A stretch of DNA of 64,000 bases from Trichobilharzia regenti (Eukaryota; Platyhelminthes; Trematoda; Strigeidida; Schistosomatidae), in the NCBI GenBank assembly GCA_944472135.2, contig OX235266.1:13371925-13435924 (forward strand), read 5' to 3'. The stretch's first letter is position 1. Each line of letters opens with the position of its first letter. The translations under genes and the position numbers were made by a program. This document shows, piece by piece, positions 32,840-43,334 of the stretch. A model generated the notes under the pieces. The model made no database searches. It saw only the letters and a program-made list of their open reading frames with translations, and was not told the origin of the DNA.

Positions 32840-33130
32840 TTGAAAATTAATCTGATGCTCACTAGTGACTGGCCCCATTCAGGTAGTTATCCTAGGGTTC
32901 TAGTAGGAACCTGTGATCAGTAGGTTACAGCTACCTAAAGGTAAGGTAGTAACTCATCGGAGAAGACATTGCGAAGTGGTCGAGCTATTTAGTGAATTGG
33001 CAAAAATTGGAATTCATGGACTGGTCACTGGATTGAGTCTCAGCAGCTTAATGGTCTTTTAGCTCGCTCGTTTTTAACCAGTGGTTCTCTAACTGATGTC
33101 AGCTCATGATGAAACCATCTCAACCAATCA
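32840..33130 (+). repeat. Family A repeat with hammerhead deleted
   Basis: The family 5' segment (GAAGACATTGCGAAGTGGTC) and the start of the tRNA-like head (GCAGCTTAATGGTCTTTTAG) are followed directly by the 3' tail GGTTCTCTAACTGATGTCAG. Box B and the whole ribozyme are missing, a precise-looking internal deletion near 33077. Confidence 0.6.
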
Positions 33131-33139
33131 AAGCAGTTC

Positions 33140-34040
33140 AAGCTAGTTATACAATAGAACGCATTGATTGGTTTCGTGAATTTACGCCAAAACAAGTTAG
33201 ACTGCACTGCTACAATAACTCCGAATGATTGACCAACCAACTAGGAACACAAATATCGTATCCAATGTTTGTTTTTTATCACCTGTGCAGACTACAGAAA
33301 AGAAAGTATCCCATATAATTCATGTAAGTGAAGATTTCCTACATTCTGTTGGAAGTTATATTTCGTTTAACTGATTCCTTCGTATTCACAGTAAAACATA
33401 CAGTTCCAACCATTGATATTTTGAAATTTTAATAGCAGCTGTGTTACTCGTGTTTATGAAGTGAAGTTGCCAGGCTCACGGTCAACTGAACCTACCTACC
33501 GGTCTTATTACAGACTGAGTCTTACGAGTTTATCAGATATCGGATATAAACCCTAGACCGCTTGAACTGTGCTTGGCAAGCATTCTACTGCCGACATATA
33601 TTGTGGTAGAATATAACTTCATAACAGATACATTTCTTTTATATAACACATCATGATATAACGTCAATCTGTTGATGAATTCACATAACCACACAATACA
33701 TTGTGCTTTAAAACTTTATTATAAACCATGAAATTTAATGAGAAAATAAATGGGAATTAATGATGAATTATCAATGAATAATAAATGTAGGTCAAATATT
33801 AGACAAACACACACACACCAACATGTTTGATCTGTTTTTTGATAACATTGTCACTTTAACCCATTGAGATTTGTTCACTGTGAACCGCCATCTCATTTCC
33901 GTGGGAAGAAATTCGAGCTATTAAAAAAAATAATGTAAAAATAATAATAATGTTAAGAGAACAATTTTGAATTTTGAAAATAGTGAACTTATTGGACAAT
34001 GCGCCTTTCAAATAAAAAATAAATCAGGTTTAGATATATG
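33140..34040. other. Mostly featureless; one tRNA-like trace
   Basis: A minus-strand tRNA-like string at about 33470-33600 (GGCAGTAGAATGCTTGCCAA, box B-like GGGTTTATATCC) may be another SINE head. Elsewhere there is only AT-rich DNA and a (CA)n run at 33811-33820. Confidence 0.3.
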
Positions 34041-34109
34041 CGCTGAAGAAGATTTGTAGCTCAGTTGGATGATTTTGATGTAGTTGCGTCCCTGAGCAAG
34101 TGGATGGTT

Positions 34110-34155
34110 TATTTGTGAAGCTTTCATTGCCCTACTGAGCAATATCTTCAGTCGT
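34110..34155 (-). ncRNA. Hammerhead-like motif in family X pLTR
   Basis: On the minus strand, CTGAAGA (34151-34145) is followed by one U and then a seven-pair stem ATTGCTC/GGGCAAT with loop AGTA, then GAAA and GCTTCAC. Core boxes and a strong stem II are present, but the extra U before stem II and a weak stem I (ACGA against CACA) make activity doubtful. Related sequence occurs at 30889-30935, 29600-29660 and 35478-35520. Confidence 0.4.
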
Positions 34156-34199
34156 TCTACGACTGTTACGACCATTTGTATCACTCAAAGGAAGCACAA

Positions 34200-35345
34200 C
34201 ATACTGTTTGTCCAATGAACTTTACGGAAAATTGAAACATTTAACTGATTCTGTGGTCACTCCATCAATTATGCTATTCAACTTCCAGAGGAAATCAATG
34301 GCCACCAACGTACTTCCAATTCAAGGCCAAATATATGAACAAGTTAAAGGAACACCCGTTGAATTGCCAATATCAGTTTTGACTGCGAAAGCAGTGATGT
34401 CTCGAAAACATAATCCTACCGAAGATCAAAACCAAAATTTTCATACGTTGGGTAGATGACACGTTTGTAATAATTTAAAGAAACGTCTTGGAAAGAACTC
34501 ACAACTAAATAAACAGGGTTTTAAACGACATCACATTCACAAGAGAAGAGGAATCCGAGAATGAAATCCTATTTTTGGTCATCTTAGTCAAGAGAACATC
34601 CACAGAAGAATTAGAAACGCAATCGCAACAGCAACCATCCAATAACACAGAAAAGCATTTTTATACAAACACTTTTCAAGAGAGACAGGACTCATTGCCG
34701 CACTCCACGCTTCTTTTAGGAAAATTGAAGGAAAATATCTCCTGGACGTCTTCGAAAAGAATGGGTATCGACGGAATTTCACCAACTGACATATACCCTT
34801 AAGCCATTTTACCAAATCAAAGGCCCCTAAAGAAAGCACAAACGAATTCGCCCTGCCATATATAAAAGGGATATCAGAAACCACTGCAAAACTCTTTGAA
34901 CATTTAGAAATTGATGTCTCACACAAACCAACATAATCAGTTCACTCAACTCCATGTCAAACAAAATACGCAACAACGAAAGAAGATAAAATCAACATCT
35001 ATTACAAACTAAGTTGCAACGACTGAGAAGAACTGTACATTGGTATAAGTGGACGTCCTATTCCTCCATCCGTGAACATAAACTAGCCGTCAAAAGACAT
35101 GACATCTACTCTCGTATATCGCTGCACACAGACAACCACGGACATCAGTTCGACTGGGACAGCATTCAAATATTGGACAGAGGAAACAACAAGAACGCTT
35201 GAGAATTTTTAGAAGCCTGGTATTTCAGTGAATTATCAATCGATAAACACTTTGAGATAGACAAAATTTATCAGCCGCTCAGAGAGAAACCTCACACAAA
35301 AAAGGTCAAAGTTCAAGTCAAAGAAATAATCAGTTCCAATACAAG
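34200..35345 (+). pseudogene. PLE reverse transcriptase/GIY-YIG pseudogene
   Basis: The first frame (34208-34459) gives FNFQRKSM, IQGQIYEQVKGTPVELPISV and LTAKAVM, the RT approach with 'GTPMGSPIS' altered. RWVDDTFVII is recognisable around 34446-34475 across a frame break. The frame at 34575-34802 has the 'FLDVLVKRTSTEELETQ' region. KYLLDVFEKNGYRRNF lies near 34728-34775 and EFALPYIKGISETTAKLFEH near 34845-34905. The GIY-YIG remnant at 35010-35110 reads ELYIG.SGRP and REHKLAVKRHDIYSRISLHT. The C-terminal tail continues to about 35345. Nearly all blocks are present but spread over several frames. Confidence 0.7.
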
Positions 35346-35599
35346 TAGTCAAGAAGATGTGAAAATGCACAAAAACAACCGGTTACGTTCAAGGTCACCC
35401 ACCAGGTCAGGGGAGATGACTTATGGTGAACTCGCGGAAAAGTCTGAAAAGTGACTTCATCAAATTGAAGTATGCGCTGAAGATGTTCGGTAGTAGGGCA
35501 AAGGAAGATTCTCAAATAGCTATCCAGATGATCAGATCTATTGACTGTGTCAACAGAAGTCATGAATTTTCGAAAGAATTTATTAACCACTGAATTATG

Positions 35600-35740
35600 T
35601 TTCCCTGACTGAATAGCCAAGACAAGTAAAATGTTAATCCTAGGTTCGACCCTTAGCAGGTGGGGACATAGATGTGTTTTGCTGAACAGTGTCAAACTTG
35701 GAGGAAACGGATGTGTAATACTTCAAAGCTGTCAACAGAT
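35600..35740 (+). repeat. Family A repeat relic
   Basis: A box B-like AGGTTCGACCCTT is followed by a decayed hammerhead (TGCTGAACAGTGTCAAACTT, GGAGGAAACGGATGTGTAAT). The order is right, but most conserved positions have changed. Confidence 0.45.
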
Positions 35741-35909
35741 GTCGAGATGTTATCAGTTTCTTGGCTTTGTTTCATGTATGGATCATTTAAAAGTATTCTA
35801 TAGTTTTATCCAGGGAGGTGTTCAAAACTTGAGGGTAACAATTACTCAGTTAAAACAAAACTTAAATAGATTGGTTAATTTGTGGGACATTATCGAGAGA
35901 TTCAAATGA

Positions 35910-37055
35910 CACAAACATTATCATGATGAACTACCAACCTCCCATCTTTTAAAAACCGCACTACTAATATTTCATCCTGTTCAAGAATGAAAGAGGTTAT
36001 ATTATCAGTTGCATAATTCGTAAGATATACTCTCATTTTGCAGCGCTCTGCAGTCGATAGCATTCAACTTGCGGACAAACTTTTAAGAAACGTTTATTCG
36101 TCCAAATTAGGTTTAGAATGGAAAGCAACCCAGCTTTCTTTGAATCCTATGCAAGCAAGTTTCTAGCATAATGTCAACGATGTGTTACCGTGCAACATTT
36201 ATATGAATAAAATATGTTGAGGAAAAAATATTCTTTTTGAAAATTTCCTATTCTGTCTGTGCAATTATGTGTGTCCTCAAGTACATGGAATATTCTGGAA
36301 TAGTCATCACTATTGGTTTTTGAAATATTATAGATAACTGGAATTATATTTCACCAAAGATGCATAAATTATTATAAGCGTCAACATAAAATAGCAAATA
36401 GAAATTTCCATAACATATTGAGGATCATTATAACCTTGATGGCCAGGGTGAGGACAGTGTCTGAGCCAACTTCTTTTGGATACATAAGTTAGGTTTCCTA
36501 ATATGGTCTACAGAGCAATAGCAGTCTCCCTAATGTATATCTTAATGAGGAGCCTAATATTATTAAATAGTTGCTGAGTAAGAATGACGGTTATGTGGAG
36601 AAATGTATCGATAAGAATATAAATCAAAATCAAGGCAGGCCAAATTACCAACAGTTCTGAAAACTACCCTATTCTTACAAATTCAAACCCGAGGGGATAG
36701 CATCAGTGGGATGTTAACACAACGCCTAAGGAATACGGCGGTAAAGAGAGCATTCAGTGCTGCTAAATTTTGCTGTCTTCAAAACGATCCTTATTTCACG
36801 ATCGAGAGTTAAATATAAACTGTCTAATTTCGTCTCTTCCATGTCTCTTTACGTTTTAAGTGTTTCTTACAATTAGGCGTGTGTATCATCAGACTTCGGA
36901 ACACTATGCTACCTAGTTAAGTAAGGAACAAGCAAGGCCCATTCAAAGTTTCATCCTATCACATCGTGTGGATTTAGAGCACAATACTGTTGTCAACAAG
37001 GTGGCTTTCAAAGTAATCTACCGTATACCAACTAACCTTAATTTCACCACAACGG
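35910..37055. other. No recognisable feature
   Basis: No repeat family, coding similarity or tRNA-like boxes recognised apart from short AT-rich frames. Confidence 0.4.
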
Positions 37056-37065
37056 TTCCTGTATT

Positions 37066-37780
37066 GTCTGTCTGTCTGTCTGTTTTCGACATAGAACTTT
37101 GCACAAATGTGCGGAAGTTCAAGTCGCCACACTCCGTGTAGCACGCGAAGCAAGAGAAGAAAGTACAAGAAAAGCATAATAGAAACAGTGAGCAGAGGTG
37201 TGAGACAAAGGAGTAATAAGGAAAAACAAAACAGTTTCATTGAAGGTCATAAGTCACAGGGAGTGGATGCATCTGCGCCACTGAGAACGGTTTTGAGCCA
37301 TGTCACCAATTGTTTCCAACCATAGATTTTTACCGTCCCGAGGACCCCAGCCTGGAAGTCTACACCTTTCTACGTGGCTTAGACCAACTGTTGTGGATTT
37401 CATTGACTGGTGAAGCCAAGTTTTTGTTTGACCGCCGCTAGCTTTTTTCCAGCCTGACCCTATATCCGCTAACATTGCTCGTCGAGGGAGGCGATGGCTT
37501 GGCATACGTAACACATGTCCTAACCATCTCAGTCTTTGTAGCTTCACGACTTCGTCGATTGATTTCCCCTGTTTACCTAGAACTCTACGCCTAACCTCAA
37601 TGTTGCTCACCTTATTATGCCACTTTACATGGGAAATAGAGCGCAGGGACTTGTGATCAAAGACAGCTAGTCTTTTCATGTCTTCCACTCTCAGTGGCCA
37701 GGTCTCACTCACAACCATAAAGGAGGACGGAGCGGACTGATGAGCAGTACACCCGCCCTTTGGTCGATAGTCGAACATCT
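37066..37780 (-). mobile_element. Second LINE family (T), 5'-truncated, with 10-bp target duplication
   Basis: The minus-strand element ends in a (CAGA)n tail (plus strand GTCTGTCTGTCTGTCTG at 37066-37082). It is flanked by TTCCTGTATT at 37056-37065 and 37781-37790. The 715-bp fragment contains the C-terminus of a LINE ORF and about 190 bp of 3' UTR. The middle matches 47950-48490 almost base for base, which suggests recent activity of this family. Confidence 0.85.
37254..37778 (-). pseudogene. LINE C-terminal fragment (family T)
   Basis: An open frame of 174 codons with no start of its own. It has ETWPLRVEDMKRLAVFDHKS, then VSNIEVRRRVLGKQGKSIDE, RLRWLGHVLRMPSHRLPRRA, SHVERCRLPGWGPRDGKNLW and DMAQNRSQWRRCIHSL. 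This is the region after the reverse transcriptase in RTE/CR1-like schistosome LINEs. The RT and endonuclease are absent through 5' truncation. Not expected to be expressed as a gene. Confidence 0.8.
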
Positions 37781-37984
37781 TTCCTGTATTACATATTGAT
37801 GAGGTTGGCTGTTGGAGTCTACATTAACAAGCCTAACTTATGTTTCCAAAAGATGTTGGTTCAGACACTGTGCTTCCGTCCACCATCAAGGTTTTAATGT
37901 CCTCAAAATCGTTGTGAAAATTTCCTTTATTTTATTTAATACTCTATTTTCTATTACATTTTTATGCTTATTATTATTGATGCA

Positions 37985-38270
37985 TAGTTATTACTTTTAT
38001 TATCTTGGGTTCCGAGCGGAACATAGGGCTTCAACAACACATGTCCACTTTGTTATATTCGGTGCAGTCATCTACATCTGTAGTTACGATTGCTCATAAT
38101 CTCCCGTCCCATCCTCATATAATCTCTTCCACGTCACACTCGACTGATCCACTTATCGTTTTCATTTCGAGTTTCACTCGAGGGTCTTGCGAATGATGTC
38201 ATACGATCGTCTCCTCAACGTATACCTAATCCATACTAATTTTTTCTTACATGTTTCTTGAGCGAAACTG
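37985..38270 (-). repeat. RTE-like LINE 3' end relic
   Basis: The minus strand ends in GAAGCCCTATGTTCCGCTCG, with preceding blocks resembling the 3' coding end of the copy at 9.3 kb (plus strand ATGTCCACTTTG, CACTCGACTGATCCACTTAT). The tail is (ATT/AAT)-rich at 37970-38000. Heavily diverged. Confidence 0.55.
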
Positions 38271-38279
38271 TTTTTGTCA

Positions 38280-38785
38280 AGATATCTTGAGATACTGCTC
38301 ACATTTATTGATATTTCACATTTGCATAGTCTAATATTCTCCTGTTCATATAACCCAAAAGTAAAAGGTTAAAGTTAATTTAATTTAAACATCCTTCTTC
38401 AGTTTACTATCAAACACTGATTACGTAACTTACACAAGGTTTCGTATTGCACTGTCATTCAATTGAAAATTGCGAGAAATCATGTATTATTCAATATATA
38501 CATTGTAAGGAATTCATCATGACAATTAACTGAACTATGTAGATGGAAATATTATCATTGGTACGGCTACTCTATCTGATTTCCGACAAGTAGGCAAGTG
38601 CATAATCACACTGAGAAGTTTCCTGCTTTCCTATACCGAATCCCTGATTACCGCTTGTAATGAACACAAAATACCCTGGGGTTAAACTGTTCTGTCTCCC
38701 AATTCGATAACTTGACATTAAGGTAGAAATGTTTTTGGAATATACACTGAAGGATGTCTTCATCAATTTTCATGGTTTTATTATT
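38280..38785. other. No recognisable feature
   Basis: AT-rich spacer. Two overlapping minus-strand open frames (38766-38572 and 38839-38648) show no domain. Confidence 0.35.
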
Positions 38786-38789
38786 CATT

Positions 38790-39480
38790 CCTAGAGCCCA
38801 AGTGAAAAACAAGGCTTTGGTCACCCACCTTGATTCCACTCATTTCTATCGTGTCTCCTTCAAATGGTTCTACTAATTTCGGCAAGCCTTCAGTCCTTCT
38901 TGACATTATCTCATCTATCTCACCTTCACACACATGTCCAACTCTGGGCTTCGTATTCGGGTTCTACTCGGTATCCTTAGGCATAGTGTCACTTGAAGGT
39001 ATTTTGAGAATAGATTCAGACTACCTCCATTTCTTTCTTCACATTTGCTGAGCGGTAGGTTGTCCAGTCGTGTGAATGTGTCACGTTAATCGTTCAGTAG
39101 TGGAACACTGTTCAACCAAGCATATGGCCTAAGGTTCAGTTGTGAGCTGACGCACTGCTAAATGTCGGTTAGCCGGTAATGAACTCGATAACGAGGGAAC
39201 GTTGAGGGTGGGGCTATCAACTTCGTTCTGCTGAAAAAAGCCCCAGCTAGTGAAATTTCAAAGTTCTAACTTGAAGAGCTATGCTCCACTGAAAACGCAA
39301 AGGTGTGAGTGAAGTCGACGAAAAAGGTAAGTGAAAATAATGTGAAGGTATCGATGGACGTCTGCATTCTGTAGGAAATATTTTATATGATGCACGCGCC
39401 AAGTCTTTGAACCGTGCAGAATTATAATCTTTGACACTGGCGGTCGGATAAACTTAAATTTCACCACAGTACATCTCATT
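38790..39480 (-). pseudogene. Decayed RTE-like LINE fragment
   Basis: Minus-strand traces include IILHGSKTWRVHHIKYFLQN (39425-39365), matching 'VLLYGSETWR..' of RTE C-termini. The segment 38900-39060 aligns in outline with 9380-9535 (TTCGGGTTCTACTCG). The block order is partly scrambled, so two old copies may be superimposed. Confidence 0.45.
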
Positions 39481-39489
39481 CGCTTGTTT

Positions 39490-40060
39490 TATGGTTGCTT
39501 TCATTCTAAGAACACCTAAAGGAATTTCAAAATATTGTAAGTATTACCTAATAGGCTCTATATTTTATCCGAAAGGTGAGTGTAATCGCTTCCTGGCTGC
39601 AGTTGACAAGTCTGTGCATAGAAGAAACACATTTTTCTTGGATTTCACCATTAGTCACTACGTCCATATGAACTTTTGGTCGTAGAGCCCGTACCAGGAG
39701 TTGATATATGAATAGAAACTAAGCATCTCAGTTCAGTAGAGTCTTTGGATGAAGAACCCAAACGATATATATATATTCAACAAATTCGTTTCACTGTTTC
39801 TACTCTCAGTGATCTTTCTCTGTTAGAAGGGTAAAAATTCTCGTTTGTCATCTATTTCATAAAAAATTAAAACTCACCATATCTTAGTTATCACTTCCCT
39901 TTCATACGTAAAACAAACAGAGTATTAAATTATGTATGCGACTATATACAAACGGGACAATGAAATATGAACGTGTGAATTATACATGAACTTTCATCAT
40001 ACTTGCAGGTCAAAATCAACAGACTGAAGAAGCTGACAGCGAAGACAAGTCTCCAGGTGA
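39490..40060. other. No recognisable feature
   Basis: Spacer before a PLE-derived foldback. One open frame (39491-39685) has no domain. Confidence 0.35.
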
Positions 40061-40063
40061 ACA

Positions 40064-40400
40064 CATAAAATTAATAGGTTTAAGTACAGACATGTTTTAA
40101 CATACTTGCAAATTTTACATGTTGTCAGTTGACAGAAAATTCCACAATTAGGAAACTGTGCTCAAACGATTGCGCTTATATAGTTTTCAAGTTAAAACAA
40201 AATACATGTATGTAACTCCTTTACCATTCTACGCATGCATACATTTATTTTGTTTTAACATGAACTGTCTGTGTGAAAACTATATAAGCGGAATCTTCTG
40301 AGCACTGTTCACTAATTGTGGAATTTTCTATCAACTGACAACATGTAAAATTTGCAAGTATGTTAAAACATGTCTGTACTTAAACCTCATAATTTATTTA
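40064..40400. repeat. Large imperfect inverted repeat, arms of about 140 bp
   Basis: Left arm about 40077-40210 and right arm about 40246-40388. Both arms include TTTAAGTACAGACATGTTTT, ACATACTTGCAAATTTTACA and CTTATATAGTTTTCA in opposite orientation, with a few substitutions and a short indel. The spacer is about 35 nt. Confidence 0.75.
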
Positions 40401-40407
40401 GGCTTTA

Positions 40408-40461
40408 AGCAGCTGATGAGAAGCCAAAAAAATAAACAATGATGGTACCATATTATTCTGC
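40408..40461 (+). ncRNA. Decayed hammerhead motif in family Y terminus
   Basis: AGCAG (40408-40412), CTGATGA (40413-40419) and the 3' strand CTGC (40458-40461) are kept. The GAAA box has become AAAA, so it should be inactive. Confidence 0.45.
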
Positions 40462-40514
40462 GAAAACTGTAGTTCTTTTTTTGTTCAAATTCATTAAGGG
40501 AAATAAATGTATGG

Positions 40515-41200
40515 AGCACATAAAAGACGGAGATAATTCAGATAACCAACCAATAGCAATCAGAACCAAACATCATTAAAAGGAGAGGTTGGATAGGATT
40601 TCAGAAGCCACCCTGATAGTGTCGAAAACGCGAGATATGCCTTTATCTACCTGAAACCGGTTTGGAAATCTTCTGCACTCCGCCTTAGCATAAACAACGA
40701 GATGTGGATTTTCGACTCATATATGACGTCAGACAGTTCTTCTATACGAGTAAGAAACTGGCATTGAGTCTCTTGAAAAACATTCCTCGCAAGACTTTTA
40801 TCAACAGCTGCCCACTTCTCTGGCTGCATACTGAATATCAGATAGTCAGTCAGCGAGAATTAGCAGCGAGAAACTCTGGCTAGCGACGAACCAATCAAGG
40901 TGCGATTGCTCAAGAAGTATAAAGGAGAAGAATTGATATGAATCGTACATACGTTGAGGAGGCCGTTGAATGACACCACGCTGAAAGCAGACTGTTTCCT
41001 TAAGTGGAATCTCAATGGGAAGTGATGAGTGGGTCGCGTCACTTCGCAGGCGATGTGGATAAGATTTTATGAGGAGAAGATGATAAAGTATAGGCGATCA
41101 TAGACCCAGCTAAGAGAACAGTAGAAAATATAACAAAATGAACGTGTTATTGGAGCTATACATCCTACTCGGAGCCGGGGGGAACAAAAATAAATAATAA
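40515..41200 (+). pseudogene. Decayed RTE-like LINE 3' fragment
   Basis: Plus-strand blocks resemble RTE sequence around GACGGAGATAATTCAGATAA (the 'KTKIMRI' region), CGAGATGTGGATTTTCGACT and CAACAGCTGCCCACTTCTC. The end is TACTCGGAGCC followed by an (AAT)-rich tail at 41189-41203. Many stops; no intact frame. Confidence 0.5.
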
Positions 41201-41209
41201 TATTTTTGC

Positions 41210-41840
41210 ACTTATTCATGAATTGCTGAAGATGCTCAGCAAACTGCAATAGACCTTTAGGCAGATGGGTTGTGAATGAAAGTGAAATATGACCTTGCCT
41301 GTCATAGCACTTCTTAAATCATTCGATTCTGAATACAGCATAGCTTTCTAATCATGAAACCTTCAAATTTATGTCCGCAGAATTAAATAAAACTACAACC
41401 ACAAATTATGCATAAAAGGACTCTGTCCACTCAGGCGCAAAAGGATTATCTACTCGAGAAAAAAAATTAGAAATAAATATATGCTCAACTCATTTACAGT
41501 TTTCTCTGAGATAGACAACGCCCAAGCAGGCCTAAGACAGGCGTGTCACAAAAATACAAGTTAACTTTGAAAATATACACAGCACAGACAATGTTTCTAT
41601 CCAAATAAAAATTTAGCTTCATATGCCTTAGTTCATATGAAATGATTATTTCTGATCGAATATACATTCTTCATTTTACCTTCAAAAGCTTAAAGAGACA
41701 AAATGGGCTCTGGAAAATAATAAAAACGGTTTCATTTTTTGCACTCACCGTGCCCATAACAAGAAATCTCTGTTTAATGATAAAAAGAATATTTATATGA
41801 AAACGATATTTTAAACAACTTTGCTATAGTTTATTGATAA
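41210..41840. other. No recognisable feature
   Basis: AT-rich spacer without recognised repeats or coding similarity. Confidence 0.4.
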
Positions 41841-41849
41841 AATGCTGGC

Positions 41850-42335
41850 TATCCGTGCCACACCTGGTCCAGTTTCGATGCACAACGGATAAGCACCTAA
41901 AACTGTAGTTCAGAGGGCAGTTTGGAGGCAATCGGCCACAGGTAGCCTTGGACATCACCTAGATTTCGTGCCAGTTGGCAGTCAACAGTCAGCAAGGCGT
42001 ATCTGCAACCTTGAGGGAACCCAAGTCTCTTCTGAGATCCGAATACGCGTCACGCAGTCGGAAACGTTACCAATGAGCTATTTGCGCTCGCGATTACACT
42101 CATGTAGGACTGTAGTGAATACTTTGATTGAACAGTAGTAACTAGCACGAGACCTAGTTCACTCAAGGCTTCCTGTCGATTTCCTCCAACTATCTTATAT
42201 CCTCAAATCAGTGTGCACCGTGACGACAAGCTATCAAGAATGGTGGCCACATTACAAACTTCACTGATAGAATTCAGTCTGCACCAAAGAAAGGACTGGA
42301 CACATCACACTATTTACTAGTATCCAATGGAAATA
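41850..42335 (-). repeat. Family B repeat with inverted hammerhead arms
   Basis: On the minus strand, the 5' end (ACTAGTAAATAGTGTGATGT, CAGACTGAATTCTATCAG) lies at 42335-42260 and the tRNA-like centre at 42105-42040 (AATAGCTCATTGGTAACG, box B-like GTATTCGGATCTC). The 3' arm at 42015-41925 carries GCTGACTGTTGACTGCCAAC and a GAAATCTAGGT block. The opposite-strand arm (TAACTAGCACGAGACCTAG at about 42128-42146) lies between them. Degenerate. Confidence 0.55.
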
Positions 42336-42344
42336 GAGCACAGG

Positions 42345-42760
42345 TTTATCACATGCTTACAAACTTCACAGTGTCAAAAAGTACACCACTTTCACTAAAA
42401 TTTATAGGCTGGAGATTGAAGCTGCATACTGCATTCAGAAAAAGATCACAATTCACACACGTTGTTTACAAACCAAAGTATGGGATTGTAATACGATTTG
42501 CTCTGGATCCACTGCTGGCAGACTGTCCAATTGTAAACATCGAGAATGTTTCACTCACGTCACTTGTATACAGATGACACTTTAACTATTTGTGGCGATG
42601 GTCCTTCTATAGAAAAACCTTCCATAGAACCGAAAACTAGTTATACCTCATGCCATTTGCATCTGATGCATCTGAAACTATGAGGCTCTGGAATAAAAAT
42701 TATAATTTTTAACAGAAATCTTTAAGGGAGACGGATATCCAGCAAGATTTAATGACAGGA
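42345..42760 (+). pseudogene. PLE reverse transcriptase fragment
   Basis: The frame at 42353-42577 includes FTHVVYKPKYGIVIRFALDP and LLADCPIVNIENV, corresponding to 'YxQxDGIAMGSPLGPxLADxFMxxIE'. After a stop, the following frame has HFNYLWRWSF (YVDDTLxIC-like, decayed). No C-terminal endonuclease was found. A different PLE lineage from families W-Z by motif wording. Confidence 0.5.
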
Positions 42761-42769
42761 ACATCGAAA

Positions 42770-43330
42770 ACATCTTACTCCTTCTCACTCATCTCTCCTT
42801 AAGAAATCTCAGTTAACAAAAAATCCCCTTTGTTACTACCTACACTCCGGTTAAAACTCACTAAATGATTTACCATATTACGTATTGGTATCCCTCTTAT
42901 TCACCTTCTTGTATGTGCTGATTAGTGTTGGCAAGTATTCTTATAATGATTTGTTTCTAACTACTGTATATCACTGCAATAATAAACCTGAAGAAAATGA
43001 ATTTGCCTCTCAAAGACTCTTCGATGAACTAGCTACCTGCCTCGATTTTGTTAATTTTCGGATTGGAATCCTGTTATGACTATTCACTTTTTGTAAACAG
43101 AACCACTACAATTGCCTGCAGTTAAGCTATTCTAATGAAAAGACTACAGTTTAGTGTTGAAAATGAGAAGGTACAAGCCCTGAGATGATGATTAATTCCC
43201 TGAATGCCAGTCTTTTATGAGAATGCATGCTGTATGAATATATGTGTTCTTTTGTTGAATGTATTAATGTCACACACATTGTTCTGGCAACACATAATAA
43301 TATTTAATTGAACTTTTAGATTTTCGTGTT
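42770..43330. other. No recognisable feature
   Basis: Follows the PLE fragment. One open frame of 64 codons (42885-43079) has no domain. Confidence 0.35.
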
Positions 43331-43334
43331 GATT

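Larger units (their letters stand above)
34040..35560 (+). mobile_element. Penelope-like element, family X, plus strand, both pLTRs present
   Basis: The left pLTR (34045-34155, GAAGATTTGTAGCTCAGTTG, GTGAAGCTTTCATTGCCC) is answered by an inverted right copy (35440-35560, GACTTCATCAAATTGAAGTA, GTAGTAGGGCAAAGGAAG). Between them lies a broken PLE ORF. A sibling of 29480-31010; it lacks the SINE found there. Confidence 0.7.
40060..40520 (+). mobile_element. Family Y PLE terminus collapsed into a foldback
   Basis: The right part (40390-40520: TTTAAGCAGCTGATGAGAAG, GATGGTACCATATTATTCTG, TTGTTCAAATTCATTAAGGG) is the family Y pLTR seen at 61800-61950. The left part is an inverted copy, joined without any coding sequence. 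At about 40515 the sequence passes directly into a plus-strand RTE fragment. Confidence 0.6.
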
